NCBI GenBank assembly: GCA_036387335.1
Contig: DASVTZ010000214.1
Coordinates: 16,043 to 80,042, forward strand
Reading direction: 5' to 3'
DNA: 64,000 bases
From: Longimicrobium sp.
GTDB lineage: Bacteria; Gemmatimonadota; Gemmatimonadetes; Longimicrobiales; Longimicrobiaceae
The translations under genes and the position numbers were made by a program. Position 1 is the stretch's first letter, and every line of letters begins with the position of its first letter. Below are positions 26,801 to 34,800 of this stretch, piece by piece. The notes under the pieces were generated by a model. It worked only from the letters and a program-made list of their open reading frames with translations. It was not told where the DNA came from and did no database searches.

Positions 26801-26940
26801 AGGAGGTGGTGAAGCACTCCCCCTTTCTCCTGGTGGAGGGGAAGTTCGAGCAGCAGGGCCCGGTGCTCAACGTCGTCGGCCGCCGCTTCAAGCGCATGGA
26901 GGCAGGGGCGCTGGCGCACACGTCGCACGATTTTCGGTGA
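23824..26940 (+). CDS. dnaE2: error-prone DNA polymerase III alpha subunit DnaE2
   Basis: 1038 aa from the GTG at 23824, which places the N-terminus exactly where family members begin (VELRARSAFSFGDGA); an ATG at 23644 in the same frame is coupled to imuB but runs through a repeat. A PHP domain covers residues 1-~270. The polymerase palm carries the catalytic acidic motif PDIDVDF (near residue 380), with GRGSAANS upstream of it. Helix-hairpin-helix (RSIEDLVRRTGFGRADALHLARAGALEAWEPG) and OB-fold segments follow at the C-terminus. DnaE2 performs mutagenic translesion synthesis after DNA damage together with ImuA and ImuB, and this three-gene order is the classic cassette. Confidence 0.95.
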   Translation: MELRARSAFSFGDGAVAPETLAERAAELGFEALALCDAADLGGIIRFALAAKTGGVRPIAGAELRVDGHPVGLLARDEVGFRNLSALVSHARLENGRGEAGVSFDVLAERSEGVHVLTGPASGPIGARILEQRPEEARYELARWRGVFGERLAVEVQRHHVSGAEGALVDALIETAERAGVPWVVTNEPRYLDAEGRRVHDLQTALRHGVDYDTALRRGLLLPNGEWRLKGPAEMALLWQGREAGLEESARIAEQCTFDMRWLRPPLPRFDLPEGHTDDSFLAEKVLEGAIERWGGIDEKQQRQIEHELRVIEKLGFSGFFLIMWDAVRFARRRGILCQGRGSAANSAVAYCLSITAVDPVRHGLLFERFLSEARADGGTEAPDIDVDFEADRREEVLNYVYEKYSRQHAAITAVTQMYSAPTAIQDMMRALGYPAEQAFRLSKRLHWAGPAEGAEALAGELGQEQGFDAASPRGRALIAAVRAVEGLPRMRSTHPGGFVLSSRPLGEALAIERTTMGRTILQFDKDDLDAAGVPKFDFLGLGGLTAVRIAFDQIERRTGVRPLMYDLPQDDPETFRMISAGDTLGTFQIESRAQIQSIVQTRPERIYDIVVQVALIRPGPIVAHFVKPYTRRRRGIEEVTFPHPDLEPILARTQGIPIFQEQAMAISMALGGYTAMEADELRRTMGNSRKAAKLRVQIERLRERMKERGIDAEVAERITEDMRIFANYGFPESHAWSFGLIAYATAYLKAHHPAEFLVGLLNAQPMGFYSPATLVHDAMRHGVEVRAPCLRDGDWDATLEETADPARPAVRVGWRQIRGMGAKAREALREARAEGPFRSIEDLVRRTGFGRADALHLARAGALEAWEPGRHAAAWEALRAAADTLPLAPAHRLPFRARELEGSERIFLDYLATGVSVAGHPVQHLRPRLNRIGAHSSADLHRARPGTHVLVAGLVVARQHPSTSKGTVFVLLEDEWGFINVIVPPALFLEHKEVVKHSPFLLVEGKFEQQGPVLNVVGRRFKRMEAGALAHTSHDFR

Positions 26941-26972
26941 GCCCCCACCCCCAGCGTCGCTCCGCGACGCAT

Positions 26973-27004
26973 CCCCCTCCCCCAAAACTGCCTGGGGGAG
27001 GGGG
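26973..27004 (+). terminator. hairpin terminator of imuA-imuB-dnaE2
   Basis: CCCCCTCCCCCA pairs with TGGGGGAGGGGG across an 8-nt loop, 33 bp after the dnaE2 stop. Confidence 0.7.
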
Positions 27005-27036
27005 AGGGCGCGAAGATCTTGCACCACGCACGGGTC

Positions 27037-27138
27037 CCGTAGGGGCGCGATTTATCGCGCCCGTGCCCGACGCTGCTCCGCCGCCCGCCCGCTCACCCCG
27101 ATGCCGTAGGGGCGGCCCCGCGTGGCCGCCCGTGCCTG
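27037..27138. repeat. two copies of a GTAGGGGCG palindromic repeat
   Basis: CCGTAGGGGCGCGATTTATC with its closing arm GCGCCCGTGCCCG (27037-27069), and CCGTAGGGGCGGCCCCGCG with GGCCGCCCGTGCCTG (27104-27138), are two variants of one short REP-like palindromic unit, 35 bp apart. Confidence 0.7.
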
Positions 27139-27749
27139 CCCCGTCTCCGACGCCCGCTCAGGCATCCCCAGCCCTGCGCTATCCCCTTGAAAAACGCGCC
27201 TTTCGCGGTCCTCCTCCAGGGGTGGAAACGTCAAAGTTTTCCACAGCTCGCCGCGGCTGGAAATCGTTGGATTTCCGGCACTTTCGAGCCCTCCCCGCTG
27301 TGATCGGCGGCACCCTCATCCGAGCACCCTCGACACCCGTAGTTCCTCCCCCGCTCAAATGCGGCCGGGGCGACGAGTGCGCAGCTTCTGAATACGAGTG
27401 GATCTGCGACGAATGCGTACCTCTGCCCTGCACAACGACTTACGCCTGCCGCGCTCTCATTGCGCCGCGCCCCGTATCCGGGTAGCAGCAGGTACGTGGC
27501 AGTGTTTCCTGATGCGAATTCGGAGCGGCGGGAAATGGCTGCACACCCCGGAAGAGTAGGAGCGGCGCGGGTTTTCGCCGGGTTGCGGTGCAGGACCGAA
27601 GATCCGGAGTTATCCACAGCGTTGTGGAGAAAAGTTGGAGCCATTCGGCCTAAGTCTATGTACCGTATCCACTGAACCGCGCGGCCCCTGGATTGCCGTG
27701 CGACGACGCACAGAGTTCGTCCAACGCACCCGCACGCCTGGAGCCCGCG

Positions 27750-28679
27750 ATGACCCGCCCCGACCCCTCCACTACGACGATGCGCGTGGCCGTCACCGGC
27801 TCCTCGGGCCTGATCGGGGGAGCGCTGGTGGAGCGGCTCCGGCGCGACGGCCACCACGTCGTCCGCCTGGTACGCCGCCCACCCCGCGCCGCGGACGAGG
27901 TGCGCTGGGACCCCGAGTCCCATTCGGTGGACGCGGCGGCGCTGGACGGACTGGACGCGGTGGTGCACCTCGCGGGCGAGAACGTCGCGGGGCGCTGGAC
28001 GGACGAGAAGAAGCGCGCCATCCGCCGCAGCCGCATCGACTCCACCCGGCTGCTGGCGGACGCACTCGCCCGCCGCGCCCACCCGCCGCGCGTGCTGGTG
28101 TGCGCGTCGGCCGTCGGCTTCTACGGCAACCGCCGCGGCGACGAGGTGCTGCACGAGGGGAGTGGAGCCGGGAGCGACTTCCTGGCCGGCGTGGTGCGCG
28201 AGTGGGAGGAGGCCTCCGGACCCGCCACCCGCGCCGCGATCCGCGTGATGAACCTGCGCTTCGGGGTGGTCCTCAGCGCGCGCGGCGGGGCGCTCGCCAA
28301 GATGCTCCTCCCCTTCCGCATGGGTGCCGGCGGGCGCATCGGGAGCGGGCGGCAGTGGATGAGCTGGATCTCGCTCGAGGACGCGGTGGAGGTGACGGTG
28401 CGCGCCATCACGGACGACGCGCTACGCGGCCCGGTGAACGCCGTCGCGGGCGCCGCCACGAACGCCGACTTCACGCGGGCACTGGCGCGCGCGCTGCACC
28501 GCCCCGCCATCATCCCCGTGCCCCCCCTCGCGCTCAAGCTGGTCTACGGCAGCGAGATGGTGGATGGCACCCTCCTCGCCAGCCAGCGCGCCGAGCCTCG
28601 CCGCCTCCTGGAGGCCGGCCACCGCTTCCATCACCCTGCGCTCTCCGATGCCATCCGCGCGGCGCTGGCGAAGGGCTAA
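27750..28679 (+). CDS. TIGR01777-family NAD(P)-dependent SDR epimerase-like protein
   Basis: 309 aa from the ATG at 27750, preceded by GGAG at a good distance; an internal ATG at 27780 would begin directly at MRVAVTGSSGLIGGAL. Rossmann motif TGSSGLIG is intact. DAVVHLAGENVAGRWTDEKKRAIRRSRIDSTRLL is the signature of the YfcH/TIGR01777 branch of extended SDRs, as is the C-terminal NAVAGAATNADFTRALARALHRPAIIPVPP. The catalytic Tyr region is AVGFYGNRRGDE. The physiological substrate of this family is poorly defined. Confidence 0.9.
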   Translation: MTRPDPSTTTMRVAVTGSSGLIGGALVERLRRDGHHVVRLVRRPPRAADEVRWDPESHSVDAAALDGLDAVVHLAGENVAGRWTDEKKRAIRRSRIDSTRLLADALARRAHPPRVLVCASAVGFYGNRRGDEVLHEGSGAGSDFLAGVVREWEEASGPATRAAIRVMNLRFGVVLSARGGALAKMLLPFRMGAGGRIGSGRQWMSWISLEDAVEVTVRAITDDALRGPVNAVAGAATNADFTRALARALHRPAIIPVPPLALKLVYGSEMVDGTLLASQRAEPRRLLEAGHRFHHPALSDAIRAALAKG

Positions 28680-28696
28680 GCCCGGGAGCCTCTGCG

Positions 28697-29041
28697 TCAG
28701 AGCTCCACAGTTCCAGATACGAACGAGCCGCCGAGATCTTCGAACTGGTTGATCCGGACGGACCCTTCGGGGAAGCGCGCGGTGATCTCCAGATCGCCTC
28801 CCATGGCACGCAGGTATCGGCGCAGCGAGCTCACGTACATGTCCGTGCGGCGCTCCATCTTGGAAACGCCCGCCTGGTTCGTGCCTAGCACCTGCGCCAG
28901 CGCTTCCTGCGACAATCGCCGCGCCTGACGCAGCTCGTGCAGCGGCATCTCTCGAAGCATATCGGCGGTTTTGCGGGCTGCCTGCTCGAGCGTCTCTGAG
29001 TCGGCTCCCGCGCGAATCTCGCTCCACTTCTTTCGTCCCAT
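28697..29041 (-). CDS. higA: XRE/HigA-type antitoxin with helix-turn-helix
   Basis: 114 aa. Helix-turn-helix spans residues ~55-80 (LHELRQARRLSQEALAQVLGTNQAGVSKMERRTDMYVSSLRRYLRAMGGDLEITARF), the pattern of antitoxins in HigBA/RelE-XRE modules. Its start overlaps the stop of the toxin gene by one base (CATCA on the plus strand), with the toxin first as usual for HigBA. It should bind and neutralise the toxin and repress the operon. Confidence 0.88.
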   Translation of the reverse strand: MGRKKWSEIRAGADSETLEQAARKTADMLREMPLHELRQARRLSQEALAQVLGTNQAGVSKMERRTDMYVSSLRRYLRAMGGDLEITARFPEGSVRINQFEDLGGSFVSGTVEL

Positions 29042-29400
29042 CAGATCAATCCCTCTCGTTGAAGCAGTATGAGGTGTACATCATAAAGATCATCCGCCAG
29101 CGGCACGTAGGTGTCGTCCCATCGGTCATCACCCGTCTTGTCGCCGCCCAGCAGGAGGATGGCGGCCCGTCGGGGATCGAAGGCGTACAGCACCCGGTAC
29201 GGCCTGCCCGCGTGCTGAATCCGAAGCTCGCGCATGTGCGAGTGCCTCGATCCTCGGATCCCCGAGGTATGGGGAAAGCCGAGGTACGGGCCTCTCGACT
29301 CCAGCAGGTCGACGCTCGCGACCACATCCTCCTTCTCCGCCGGACTCAGCGCCTCGAACCAGGCAGCGAACTCGTCCGTACCCTCGATCTCCCATGCCAT
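29041..29400 (-). CDS. higB: RelE/HigB-like toxin (Gp49 family)
   Basis: 119 aa from the ATG at 29400. Sequence pattern of phage-derived Gp49/HigB-like proteins: WEIEGTDEFAAWFEALSPAEKEDVVASVDLLESRGPYLGFPHTSGIRGSRHSHMRELRIQHAGRPYRVLYAFDPRR. Conserved basic and aromatic residues (R near 60, Y near 76, R near 86) suit a ribosome-dependent mRNA interferase. First gene of the toxin-antitoxin operon. Confidence 0.88.
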   Translation of the reverse strand: MAWEIEGTDEFAAWFEALSPAEKEDVVASVDLLESRGPYLGFPHTSGIRGSRHSHMRELRIQHAGRPYRVLYAFDPRRAAILLLGGDKTGDDRWDDTYVPLADDLYDVHLILLQREGLI

Positions 29401-29661
29401 GGAAGGAATGTACCAGATCGACCGCATTCCGTCAATGGAATTGATACGTACAGCACGGAGGCCGAGGTCCGCGCATCCGTGGCTGAACGGCGTCATGCGG
29501 TAACACCGCTCCACCAAACACGTTGCCGTGTGTTGTCCCGGATACCAAGAATGCAACTTTGTCAAACGTTTGTGCATACCTCTTGCCTCAAAGGCCGCGC
29601 CCCAACGTCGGGGCCGCCCGGATGCGGCGGCCCCAGGGTTCACTGAGCGGTAGGAGGAAAG

Positions 29662-30270
29662 ATGGGCAACGCGAAGATGCAGTTCCGTGGTCTGGCGGCG
29701 TGTGGGCTGGTGATGGTGACGGCGGCGTGCGCCACGACGGCGGAGATGGGGGCGTCGGCAGGGGCGGGCGGGGCGTCGGTGAACGCGTCGGCCACGGTGA
29801 TGACGGACGCGAACGTGGCGGCCGTGGCGCACGCGGCCAACATGGACGAGATCCAGACGAGCCAGGTGGCGCTCCGTCGCTCGCAGAACGCGCAGGTCCG
29901 CGAGTTCGCGCAGATGATGATCACGGAGCACACCGCGGTCGACCAGCAGATGATGCAGATGCTGCAGGCCAAGAACATGACCCCGCAGCCGAACGCCGCC
30001 GCGCAGGCCGCCATGCAGGCGACCCAGGCCACGCTCGCCAACCTGAACCAGCGCAGCGGGATGGACTTCGACCGCGCCTACATGATGCACCAGGTGCAGG
30101 CGCACCGCTGGACGCTCACCTCGCTCGACCAGTCGCTGATCCCCTCGACCCGCGACCCCGAGATGAAGGGGTTCCTGAGCACGCGCGTCCGGCCGGCCGT
30201 GGCGATGCACCTGGAGTCGGCGCAGCGCATCAACGCGTCGGTCGGCGGCTCCGCGAGCACCGGCAACTGA
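29662..30270 (+). CDS. DUF4142 family lipoprotein
   Basis: 202 aa with a strong AGGAGG ribosome-binding site. Lipoprotein signal peptide with lipobox TAAC (near residue 22). The mature protein is an all-helical DUF4142 domain (ferritin-like/DUF305-like bundle): ANMDEIQTSQVALRRSQNAQVREFAQMMITEHTAVDQQMMQML and AYMMHQVQAHRWTLTSLDQSL. His/Met-rich helices raise the possibility of metal binding. Likely outer-membrane or periplasmic; function in the family is not established. Followed by a hairpin terminator. Confidence 0.88.
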   Translation: MGNAKMQFRGLAACGLVMVTAACATTAEMGASAGAGGASVNASATVMTDANVAAVAHAANMDEIQTSQVALRRSQNAQVREFAQMMITEHTAVDQQMMQMLQAKNMTPQPNAAAQAAMQATQATLANLNQRSGMDFDRAYMMHQVQAHRWTLTSLDQSLIPSTRDPEMKGFLSTRVRPAVAMHLESAQRINASVGGSASTGN

Positions 30271-30291
30271 GGTAGCACGCAGGGCCGGAAA

Positions 30292-30334
30292 AAAGAAGCG
30301 GGGCACGCCGATGATGGCGCGCCCCGCTCTTCTT
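30292..30334. terminator. bidirectional hairpin terminator
   Basis: AAGAAGCGGGGC pairs with GCCCCGCTCTTCTT (one 2-nt bulge) between the DUF4142 gene and the convergent 93-aa gene. Confidence 0.7.
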
Positions 30335-30355
30335 CATGTATCCAGCACGAGCTCT

Positions 30356-30637
30356 CTACTGCGACGGGAGCTGTTCCATCTCGTCGGAGCGCGGCGGGCG
30401 GGTGGAGCCGCCGCGCTGCAGGGTGCACACGAGGGTGGTCACCTCGTCGAGAAGCTCGGGGGAAAGACGGGGGTAGAAGCTGCGCGCGAGCTCTTCGATC
30501 TCCACCGGCGTGGAGCCGGGGCGAGCCGCGCTGCGCACGGCCAGCACCCGCGAGTCGCGGATGGCGCGGGCCGTCTGTTCGGTGCGCCGCTTTCTGGCAG
30601 CGGCCATCTCTGAGGCCAGATCCACAACGTCGGACAT
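30356..30637 (-). CDS. small hypothetical protein, 93 aa
   Basis: The start at 30637 (MSDVVDLASEMAAARKRR) is preferred to the longer frame because of an upstream GGAGGGT ribosome-binding site. Predicted soluble, helical and basic in the N-terminal half (ARKRRTEQTARAIRDSRVLAVRSAARPG), then a second helical unit (VEIEELARSFYPRLSPELLDEVTTLVCTLQRGG). No family recognised. Confidence 0.5.
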   Translation of the reverse strand: MSDVVDLASEMAAARKRRTEQTARAIRDSRVLAVRSAARPGSTPVEIEELARSFYPRLSPELLDEVTTLVCTLQRGGSTRPPRSDEMEQLPSQ

Positions 30638-30759
30638 CGGCAACCCTCCGGGATAAAGTGTGAGGGCAGGGCTCACCCTGCGCACTTGTGCTGAGGCAAT
30701 ATAACCCATTCAGCGCATAAGTGTGCAGTTTATCTGGAAATCTCCGCAGGAACGTGCGA

Positions 30760-31347
30760 TCAGCGCTCGCCGTCGCGTATCCACTTCTCCATCGTGGGCG
30801 GCTGAAAGCGGGCCATCGCGTCGAGGAGCGTGGCGGGTTCGGTGGCCTCCAGCACCAGCCCGCGGTGCGCCTCGCGGACGAACCCCTCGCGCACGGCGTG
30901 ATCGAAAAGAGCGAGGAGCGCGTCGAAGTAGCCATCGACGTTGAGGACGCCGCACGGGCGCGCGTGGATGCCGAGCTGCGACCAGGTCAGCGCCTCGCAC
31001 AGCTCGTCGAGGGTGCCGTAGCCGCCGGGGAGCGCCACGAACCCATCGGAGAGGTCCACCATCAGCGCCTTGCGCTCGTGCATGGTGCCGGTGACGTGGA
31101 GGGTGGTGAGCCCCTGGTGTCCCACCTCGCGCTCCATCAGCGCGCGCGGAATCACGCCCGTCACCTCGCCGCCCGCGGCGAGTACCGCATCGGCGACCTC
31201 GCCCATCAGCCCAACCTTTCCTCCGCCGTACACCAGCCCGATCCCCCGCTCCGCCAGCAGCCGCCCCATGGCGCGCGCCGCCTCCGCGTACACCGGCCGC
31301 GTCCCCGGGCTCGACCCGCAGAACACGCACACGCGTTTCATCTCCAT
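30760..31347 (-). CDS. LOG-family protein (cytokinin riboside-monophosphate phosphoribohydrolase type)
   Basis: 195 aa from the ATG at 31347. Carries the family hallmark PGGYGTLDEL (near residue 110), the nucleotide-binding GGGKVGLMG (near 42) and the N-terminal VCVFCGSSPG. These proteins hydrolyse nucleoside 5'-monophosphates to base and ribose 5-phosphate; the old label lysine decarboxylase is incorrect for the family. Next to a dispersed repeat. Confidence 0.92.
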   Translation of the reverse strand: MEMKRVCVFCGSSPGTRPVYAEAARAMGRLLAERGIGLVYGGGKVGLMGEVADAVLAAGGEVTGVIPRALMEREVGHQGLTTLHVTGTMHERKALMVDLSDGFVALPGGYGTLDELCEALTWSQLGIHARPCGVLNVDGYFDALLALFDHAVREGFVREAHRGLVLEATEPATLLDAMARFQPPTMEKWIRDGER

Positions 31348-31373
31348 CGGTACGATTTCCTGGTGGCGGGTGG

Positions 31374-31528
31374 CGAGTAAACTCGCGGCTACAACAGCAC
31401 AAAGTCCGCCTGCGCGGACTCGCAGTCCAGTGCCCGTGTGCACGAGCCGGCTTCAGCCGCCTTCGCGTGGTTCCAGCCGGGGGATTTATCCCCCGGCGGC
31501 CACGCCCCCGGATCTCGGCGCCGAGGGC
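31374..31528. repeat. dispersed palindromic repeat, copy 1 (GCGAGT-AACTCGC family)
   Basis: GCGAGTAAACTCGC, ACAACAGCACAAAGTCCGCC, GCGGACTCGC, GAGCCGGCTTCAGCCG and CCAGCCGGGGGATTTATC plus CCCCCGG follow in the same order as in the copy at 34917-35170. Each block is itself a short palindrome. The 3' end of the neighbouring minus-strand helix-hairpin-helix gene runs into the repeat. Confidence 0.8.
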
Positions 31529-31833
31529 CCGTCACCGGCCTTTCGCGTGAACGCCGGGCCGCCATCCTTCCAGCTCCACCAGCGGAGGAGCTCCGGATCG
31601 TGGCGCTCCTCGGTGGCGAAGTAGACGGCGCACCGAAATACGTACAGCATGCACCGGTCGACGTGCATCCCCTGTTCGCGGCAGAGGTCGTCGTAGAGGG
31701 TCTGCGGATCGCGGCCGCGCAGCTCCTCCACGCGGCGGAAGCCCAGGCGCCACAGGTCGTCCGCGATGGTGGGGCCGACGCCCGGAATGCGGCGCAGATC
31801 GCGAAGCGCGGCGGCCTTTGGAGAAGCGTTCAT
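31486..31833 (-). CDS. helix-hairpin-helix pathogenicity-locus (Cdd1-like) protein
   Basis: 115 aa from the ATG at 31833. Core DLRRIPGVGPTIADDLWRLGFRRVEELRGRDPQTLYDDLCREQGMHVDRCMLYVFRCAVYFATE matches the Cdd1/pathogenicity-locus family of small HhH proteins with a conserved Cys-rich second half (C near 48, 60 and 67). Probably DNA-binding. The last ~20 residues (after WSWKDGGPAFTRKAG) are encoded by a dispersed repeat and are probably not native to the family. Confidence 0.85.
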   Translation of the reverse strand: MNASPKAAALRDLRRIPGVGPTIADDLWRLGFRRVEELRGRDPQTLYDDLCREQGMHVDRCMLYVFRCAVYFATEERHDPELLRWWSWKDGGPAFTRKAGDGPSAPRSGGVAAGG

Positions 31834-32258
31834 CGGGATTCGTGTGCGGGGAGTGCAACCTTTCGGGGCGTTCTCACGTCCAAAAGATCGGGAGTGGATG
31901 CGCGGAGCGAAACCCGGGGGGGAATCGTCCCGTAGCCATCTTTCGTGAAGTGGTACGAAGCTCACCAACCCTTAATCCTTTTGCCGCAACACGGTGAAGG
32001 AAGGGAAGGTACCATACGACGAGCACCGGGCGGAATTCGAGAACGCCGACGCTACCCCCACCTCTCGCTTAATCGCGTCCTCCGGGTGGGCACGGCTGAG
32101 AACCCAGACCACGGGCTCGGGAAGTACACGATGGGGGGAAATGGGCGATGAAGCCCGTCGGCCGAGAGGCCGGCGGGCTTCTCGCTTTGGAACAGAAGTG
32201 CGTGAGTGCGTGAGTGCGCAGGTGCGTTTGGATCCAGCGCACTCTCGCACTAACGCAC
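31834..32258. other. 425-bp intergenic region with terminator and GTGCGTGA-type repeats
   Basis: Contains an AT-richer part (31960-32070), a hairpin at 32151-32180 and, at 32205-32270, tandem octamers of the GTGCGTGA/CACTAACG type arranged as an inverted pair, a family also seen at 51396-51432 and 51668-51726. No gene recognised. Confidence 0.65.
32151..32180. terminator. hairpin terminator downstream of nhaA
   Basis: AAGCCCGTCGGCC pairs with GGCCGGCGGGCTT (one G-T pair) across a GAGA loop, followed by CTCGCTTT on the plus strand and about 80 bp beyond the nhaA stop on the minus strand. Confidence 0.65.
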
Positions 32259-33611
32259 TCACGCACTTTCCGGCTTCGCGGCCCGGCGCAACATCGCCCA
32301 CCCGACCGCGCCAGCCAGAATCGACGCGGTGAAGATGCCGATCTTGGCCTCGGCGACGAGGGCGCCGGGGGGGAACGCGAGGGCGGAGATGAAGAGCGAC
32401 ATCGTGAAGCCGATCCCGCCCAGCCAGCTCACCGCGTGGATGGAGCGCCAGGTGACGCCGCGCGGAAGCGCCGCCATCCGCGTGCGGACGGCGAGCCAGG
32501 CGAAGAGGGTGATGCCGATCGGCTTCCCCAGCACCAGGCCCACGATCACGCCCAGCGTCACCGGGTGCGTGAAGGCGGCGCCCAGGTTCCCCTCCAGGCG
32601 GATGCCGGCGTTGGCCAGGGCGAAGATGGGGATGATGGCGAAGGCGACCCAGTGGTGGAGCGTGTCCTCCATCCGCTGAAGCGTCGACTGTGCCTGGATG
32701 CACGTCGTCTCCAGGTCCTGGATGATGGCCTGCTGGCGGTCGCTGGTGAGGATGCGCTTCCCCTCCTCGCCGGTGTCGTCGAAGGCGTCCAGCAGGCGGC
32801 GGCCGCGGTCCAGGAACTCGTGCGTGTCGATGCGGGTGCGCACCGGGACGGTCATCGCCACCAGCACGCCGGCCACCGTGGCGTGCACGCCGGACTTGAG
32901 GAAGGCCAGCCAGACCAGCACCCCCACCAGCGTGTAGGTGATGGGAAGGCGCGCGCCCATCCGGTTGAGCAGCGCGAGCACGCCCAACAGCAGCGCGCCG
33001 ATCCCGAGCGCGCTCCACACGATCTGCTCCGTGTAGAAGAGGGCGATCACCAGCACGGCGCCCAGATCGTCCACGATGGCGAGCGCGGTCAGGAACACCT
33101 TGAGCGCGAGCGGCGTGCGCGGCCCCAGCAGCGCCAGCACGCCCAGCGCGAAGGCGATGTCGGTGGCCATCGGGATCCCCCACCCCGCCGCACCCTCACC
33201 GCGCGCGTTGAACAGGGCGTAGAGGATCGCCGGCACCACCATTCCGCCCAGCGCCGCCGCGGCGGGTAGGGCGGCGCGCTGCATCGACGCCAGCTCCCCC
33301 GCCAGCACCTCGCGCTTGATCTCCAAGCCCACCAGGAAGAAGAACACGGCCATCAGGCCGTCGTTGATCCAGTGGTGCAGCGAGTAGGTCAGGCCGAACC
33401 CGGGCACGCCCACGGTGAGCGGCGTCTCCCACAGGTGCTCGTACGATGCGCCCCACGGCGAGTTGGCCCACGCCAGCGCCGCGATCGTGCTCACGATCAG
33501 CACGATCCCGCCCGCCGACGCGGTGCTGAAGAAGTCCTGGAACGGCGAAAGGAGCCGCTCGATGGGCGTGGGGCGCTGGGGGGGCAGCGCGAAGGTCTGC
33601 TTCACGTCCAT
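32259..33611 (-). CDS. nhaA: NhaA Na+/H+ antiporter
   Basis: 450 aa with about 11-12 membrane helices. Family signatures include GGIVLIVSTIAALAWANSPW (TM1), HHWINDGLMAVFFFLVGLEIKRE (TM2 and pH-sensor loop), GWGIPMATDIAFALGVLALLG, the paired aspartates of the transport site in ALAIVDDLGAVLVIALFYT, and SWLGGIGFTMSLFI near the end. Electrogenic Na+/H+ exchange for sodium and alkaline pH tolerance is expected. A ~60-residue cytosolic loop near the middle (DTHEFLDRGRRLLDAFDDTGEEGKRIL) is longer than in E. coli NhaA. Confidence 0.96.
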   Translation of the reverse strand: MDVKQTFALPPQRPTPIERLLSPFQDFFSTASAGGIVLIVSTIAALAWANSPWGASYEHLWETPLTVGVPGFGLTYSLHHWINDGLMAVFFFLVGLEIKREVLAGELASMQRAALPAAAALGGMVVPAILYALFNARGEGAAGWGIPMATDIAFALGVLALLGPRTPLALKVFLTALAIVDDLGAVLVIALFYTEQIVWSALGIGALLLGVLALLNRMGARLPITYTLVGVLVWLAFLKSGVHATVAGVLVAMTVPVRTRIDTHEFLDRGRRLLDAFDDTGEEGKRILTSDRQQAIIQDLETTCIQAQSTLQRMEDTLHHWVAFAIIPIFALANAGIRLEGNLGAAFTHPVTLGVIVGLVLGKPIGITLFAWLAVRTRMAALPRGVTWRSIHAVSWLGGIGFTMSLFISALAFPPGALVAEAKIGIFTASILAGAVGWAMLRRAAKPESA

Positions 33612-33737
33612 GGGCGCGTCGTCTCGGTTCGGATGTACCGGCCCGGCGCCGGCCCGAACAAGCTAACCCCGACCCCCCCATCCAGAGAACGATTGCAGCT
33701 TCGAGTCAGCGGTTTACCCGAAACGGGGAAACGTGCC

Positions 33738-34046
33738 TCAAATCCTCTCCCCGGAACGCAGCCTCGCGGAGAGCTCCGCGACGTCCAGGGTGGCGCCGTC
33801 CGGATCGGGACCGGAGTAGCGCGCCACCAGCTTCTCGAACACGGACGCGACCTGCCCCGCATCCACCGAGTGCGCAACGAACGTCTGCACGGCGTGCTGA
33901 AACGGCGTATCCTGCTCGTCGTTGAGGAGCGCGGTCGCCAGGTAGAGGAGGATCCTGGCGTGCTCCTCCACCGAGAGGCCGGCCTTCTCCGCATCCTCCC
34001 GCAGCGCCTCGCCGAGCTGGGGCGGCAGTTCCAGCGTAATCCGCAT
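33738..34046 (-). CDS. small protein with antitoxin-like N-terminus, 102 aa
   Basis: The start at 34046 (MRITLELPPQLGEALREDAEKAGLSVEEHARILLYLATALL) fits a ribbon-helix-helix or AbrB-like antitoxin N-terminus: one strand, then two helices. The second half (DTPFQHAVQTFVAHSVDAGQVASVFEKLVARY) is helical. No toxin gene is adjacent. The longer frame to 34130 adds 28 residues without features. Could be an orphan antitoxin or unrelated regulator. Confidence 0.55.
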   Translation of the reverse strand: MRITLELPPQLGEALREDAEKAGLSVEEHARILLYLATALLNDEQDTPFQHAVQTFVAHSVDAGQVASVFEKLVARYSGPDPDGATLDVAELSARLRSGERI

Positions 34047-34158
34047 CTCTTGCGTCTCAGGCTTCTGGTTCACTCGAGCGGTCGTGGATGATCCGCCGTA
34101 CGACGCGACAACCTGGCGCGGGCTCTGCACGAATCCCGCCCGCGCGGTTCTCCCAACG

Positions 34159-34196
34159 GCGCAGAGGCGCGGAGGATGATCTCCGCGCCTCTGCGC
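34159..34196. terminator. 16-bp hairpin terminator
   Basis: GCGCAGAGGCGCGGAG pairs perfectly with its complement across GATGAT, 16 bp beyond the stop of the M23 peptidase gene on the minus strand. Confidence 0.75.
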
Positions 34197-34212
34197 TTCG
34201 TGGGATGGTGGG

Positions 34213-34800
34213 TCAGCGTCCTTCGCGCGAGCGCGCGGCGACGCCGGCCAGCATGGGGTACGGGTTGACGTTCTCCCCCTGCCACCAGCGGCGCGGGTCG
34301 TCCAGGCGCGACACGCTGAAGTGCAGGTGGAAGTTCCCGCGCCCCGCGTTCCCGGTGTCGCCCACGTACGCGATCACCTGGCCCCTGACGATGGGGAGCC
34401 CCTCGCGCAGCCCGGCGGCGTAGCGCTGCAGGTGGGCGTAGTAGTAGAGCGTCCGCCCATCGCTGGCCAGCTGGTAGACGGTGACGCCGCCCAGCCCGCC
34501 CGTGCGCAGCTTGAAGATGGTGCCGTCGCCGGCGGCGAGCACGGGGGTGCCTTCGGCGGCCATGATGTCGATGGCGTTGTGCACGCGCCCGCCGGAGCGC
34601 GGCGACTCGTAGCTGTCGCGAAGCTGCTCCGGCCGGATGCCGCGCACCGGAATCGCCAGCGACGCACCCGGCGCGACGTACGCATGCGCCCTCGGTCCGT
34701 CAGGCTCGGAGTTGCCCATGCAGGCGGTGCCAAACAGCGCGGCGGCCACGACGGCGGCGCGGCGCAGGCGCCCCGGGAGGGGCCTGTAAATGGGATACAT
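34213..34800 (-). CDS. M23-family peptidoglycan endopeptidase lipoprotein
   Basis: 195 aa. Lipobox FGTAC near residue 26. The LytM zinc site is complete: HNAIDIMA (His and Asp ligands, near 74) and HLHFSV (near 158), with an additional His in YYYAHLQRY. Likely a periplasmic murein DD-endopeptidase or an activator of amidases, anchored to the outer membrane. Stands alone between terminator and repeat. Confidence 0.9.
   Translation of the reverse strand: MYPIYRPLPGRLRRAAVVAAALFGTACMGNSEPDGPRAHAYVAPGASLAIPVRGIRPEQLRDSYESPRSGGRVHNAIDIMAAEGTPVLAAGDGTIFKLRTGGLGGVTVYQLASDGRTLYYYAHLQRYAAGLREGLPIVRGQVIAYVGDTGNAGRGNFHLHFSVSRLDDPRRWWQGENVNPYPMLAGVAARSREGR

Larger units (their letters stand above)
26941..27749. 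other. 809-bp intergenic region with terminator and palindromic repeats
   Basis: Holds the dnaE2 terminator (26973-27004), two GTAGGGGCG-type palindromic repeats (27037-27138) and a long tract (27180-27680) of lower GC with remnants such as GGGTTTTCGCCGGGTTGC and two TTATCCACA-like or TTTTCCACAG words near 27237 and 27611. No coding region with family character was recognised. Confidence 0.6.

Noticed and set aside
22891..27027. Long minus-strand frames opposite imuB and dnaE2
   Set aside because: No family features; Arg/Pro/His-rich composition. The opposite strand encodes complete ImuB and DnaE2.
30760..31347. Lysine decarboxylase
   Set aside because: PGGYGTLDE marks the LOG phosphoribohydrolase family; no PLP site exists.
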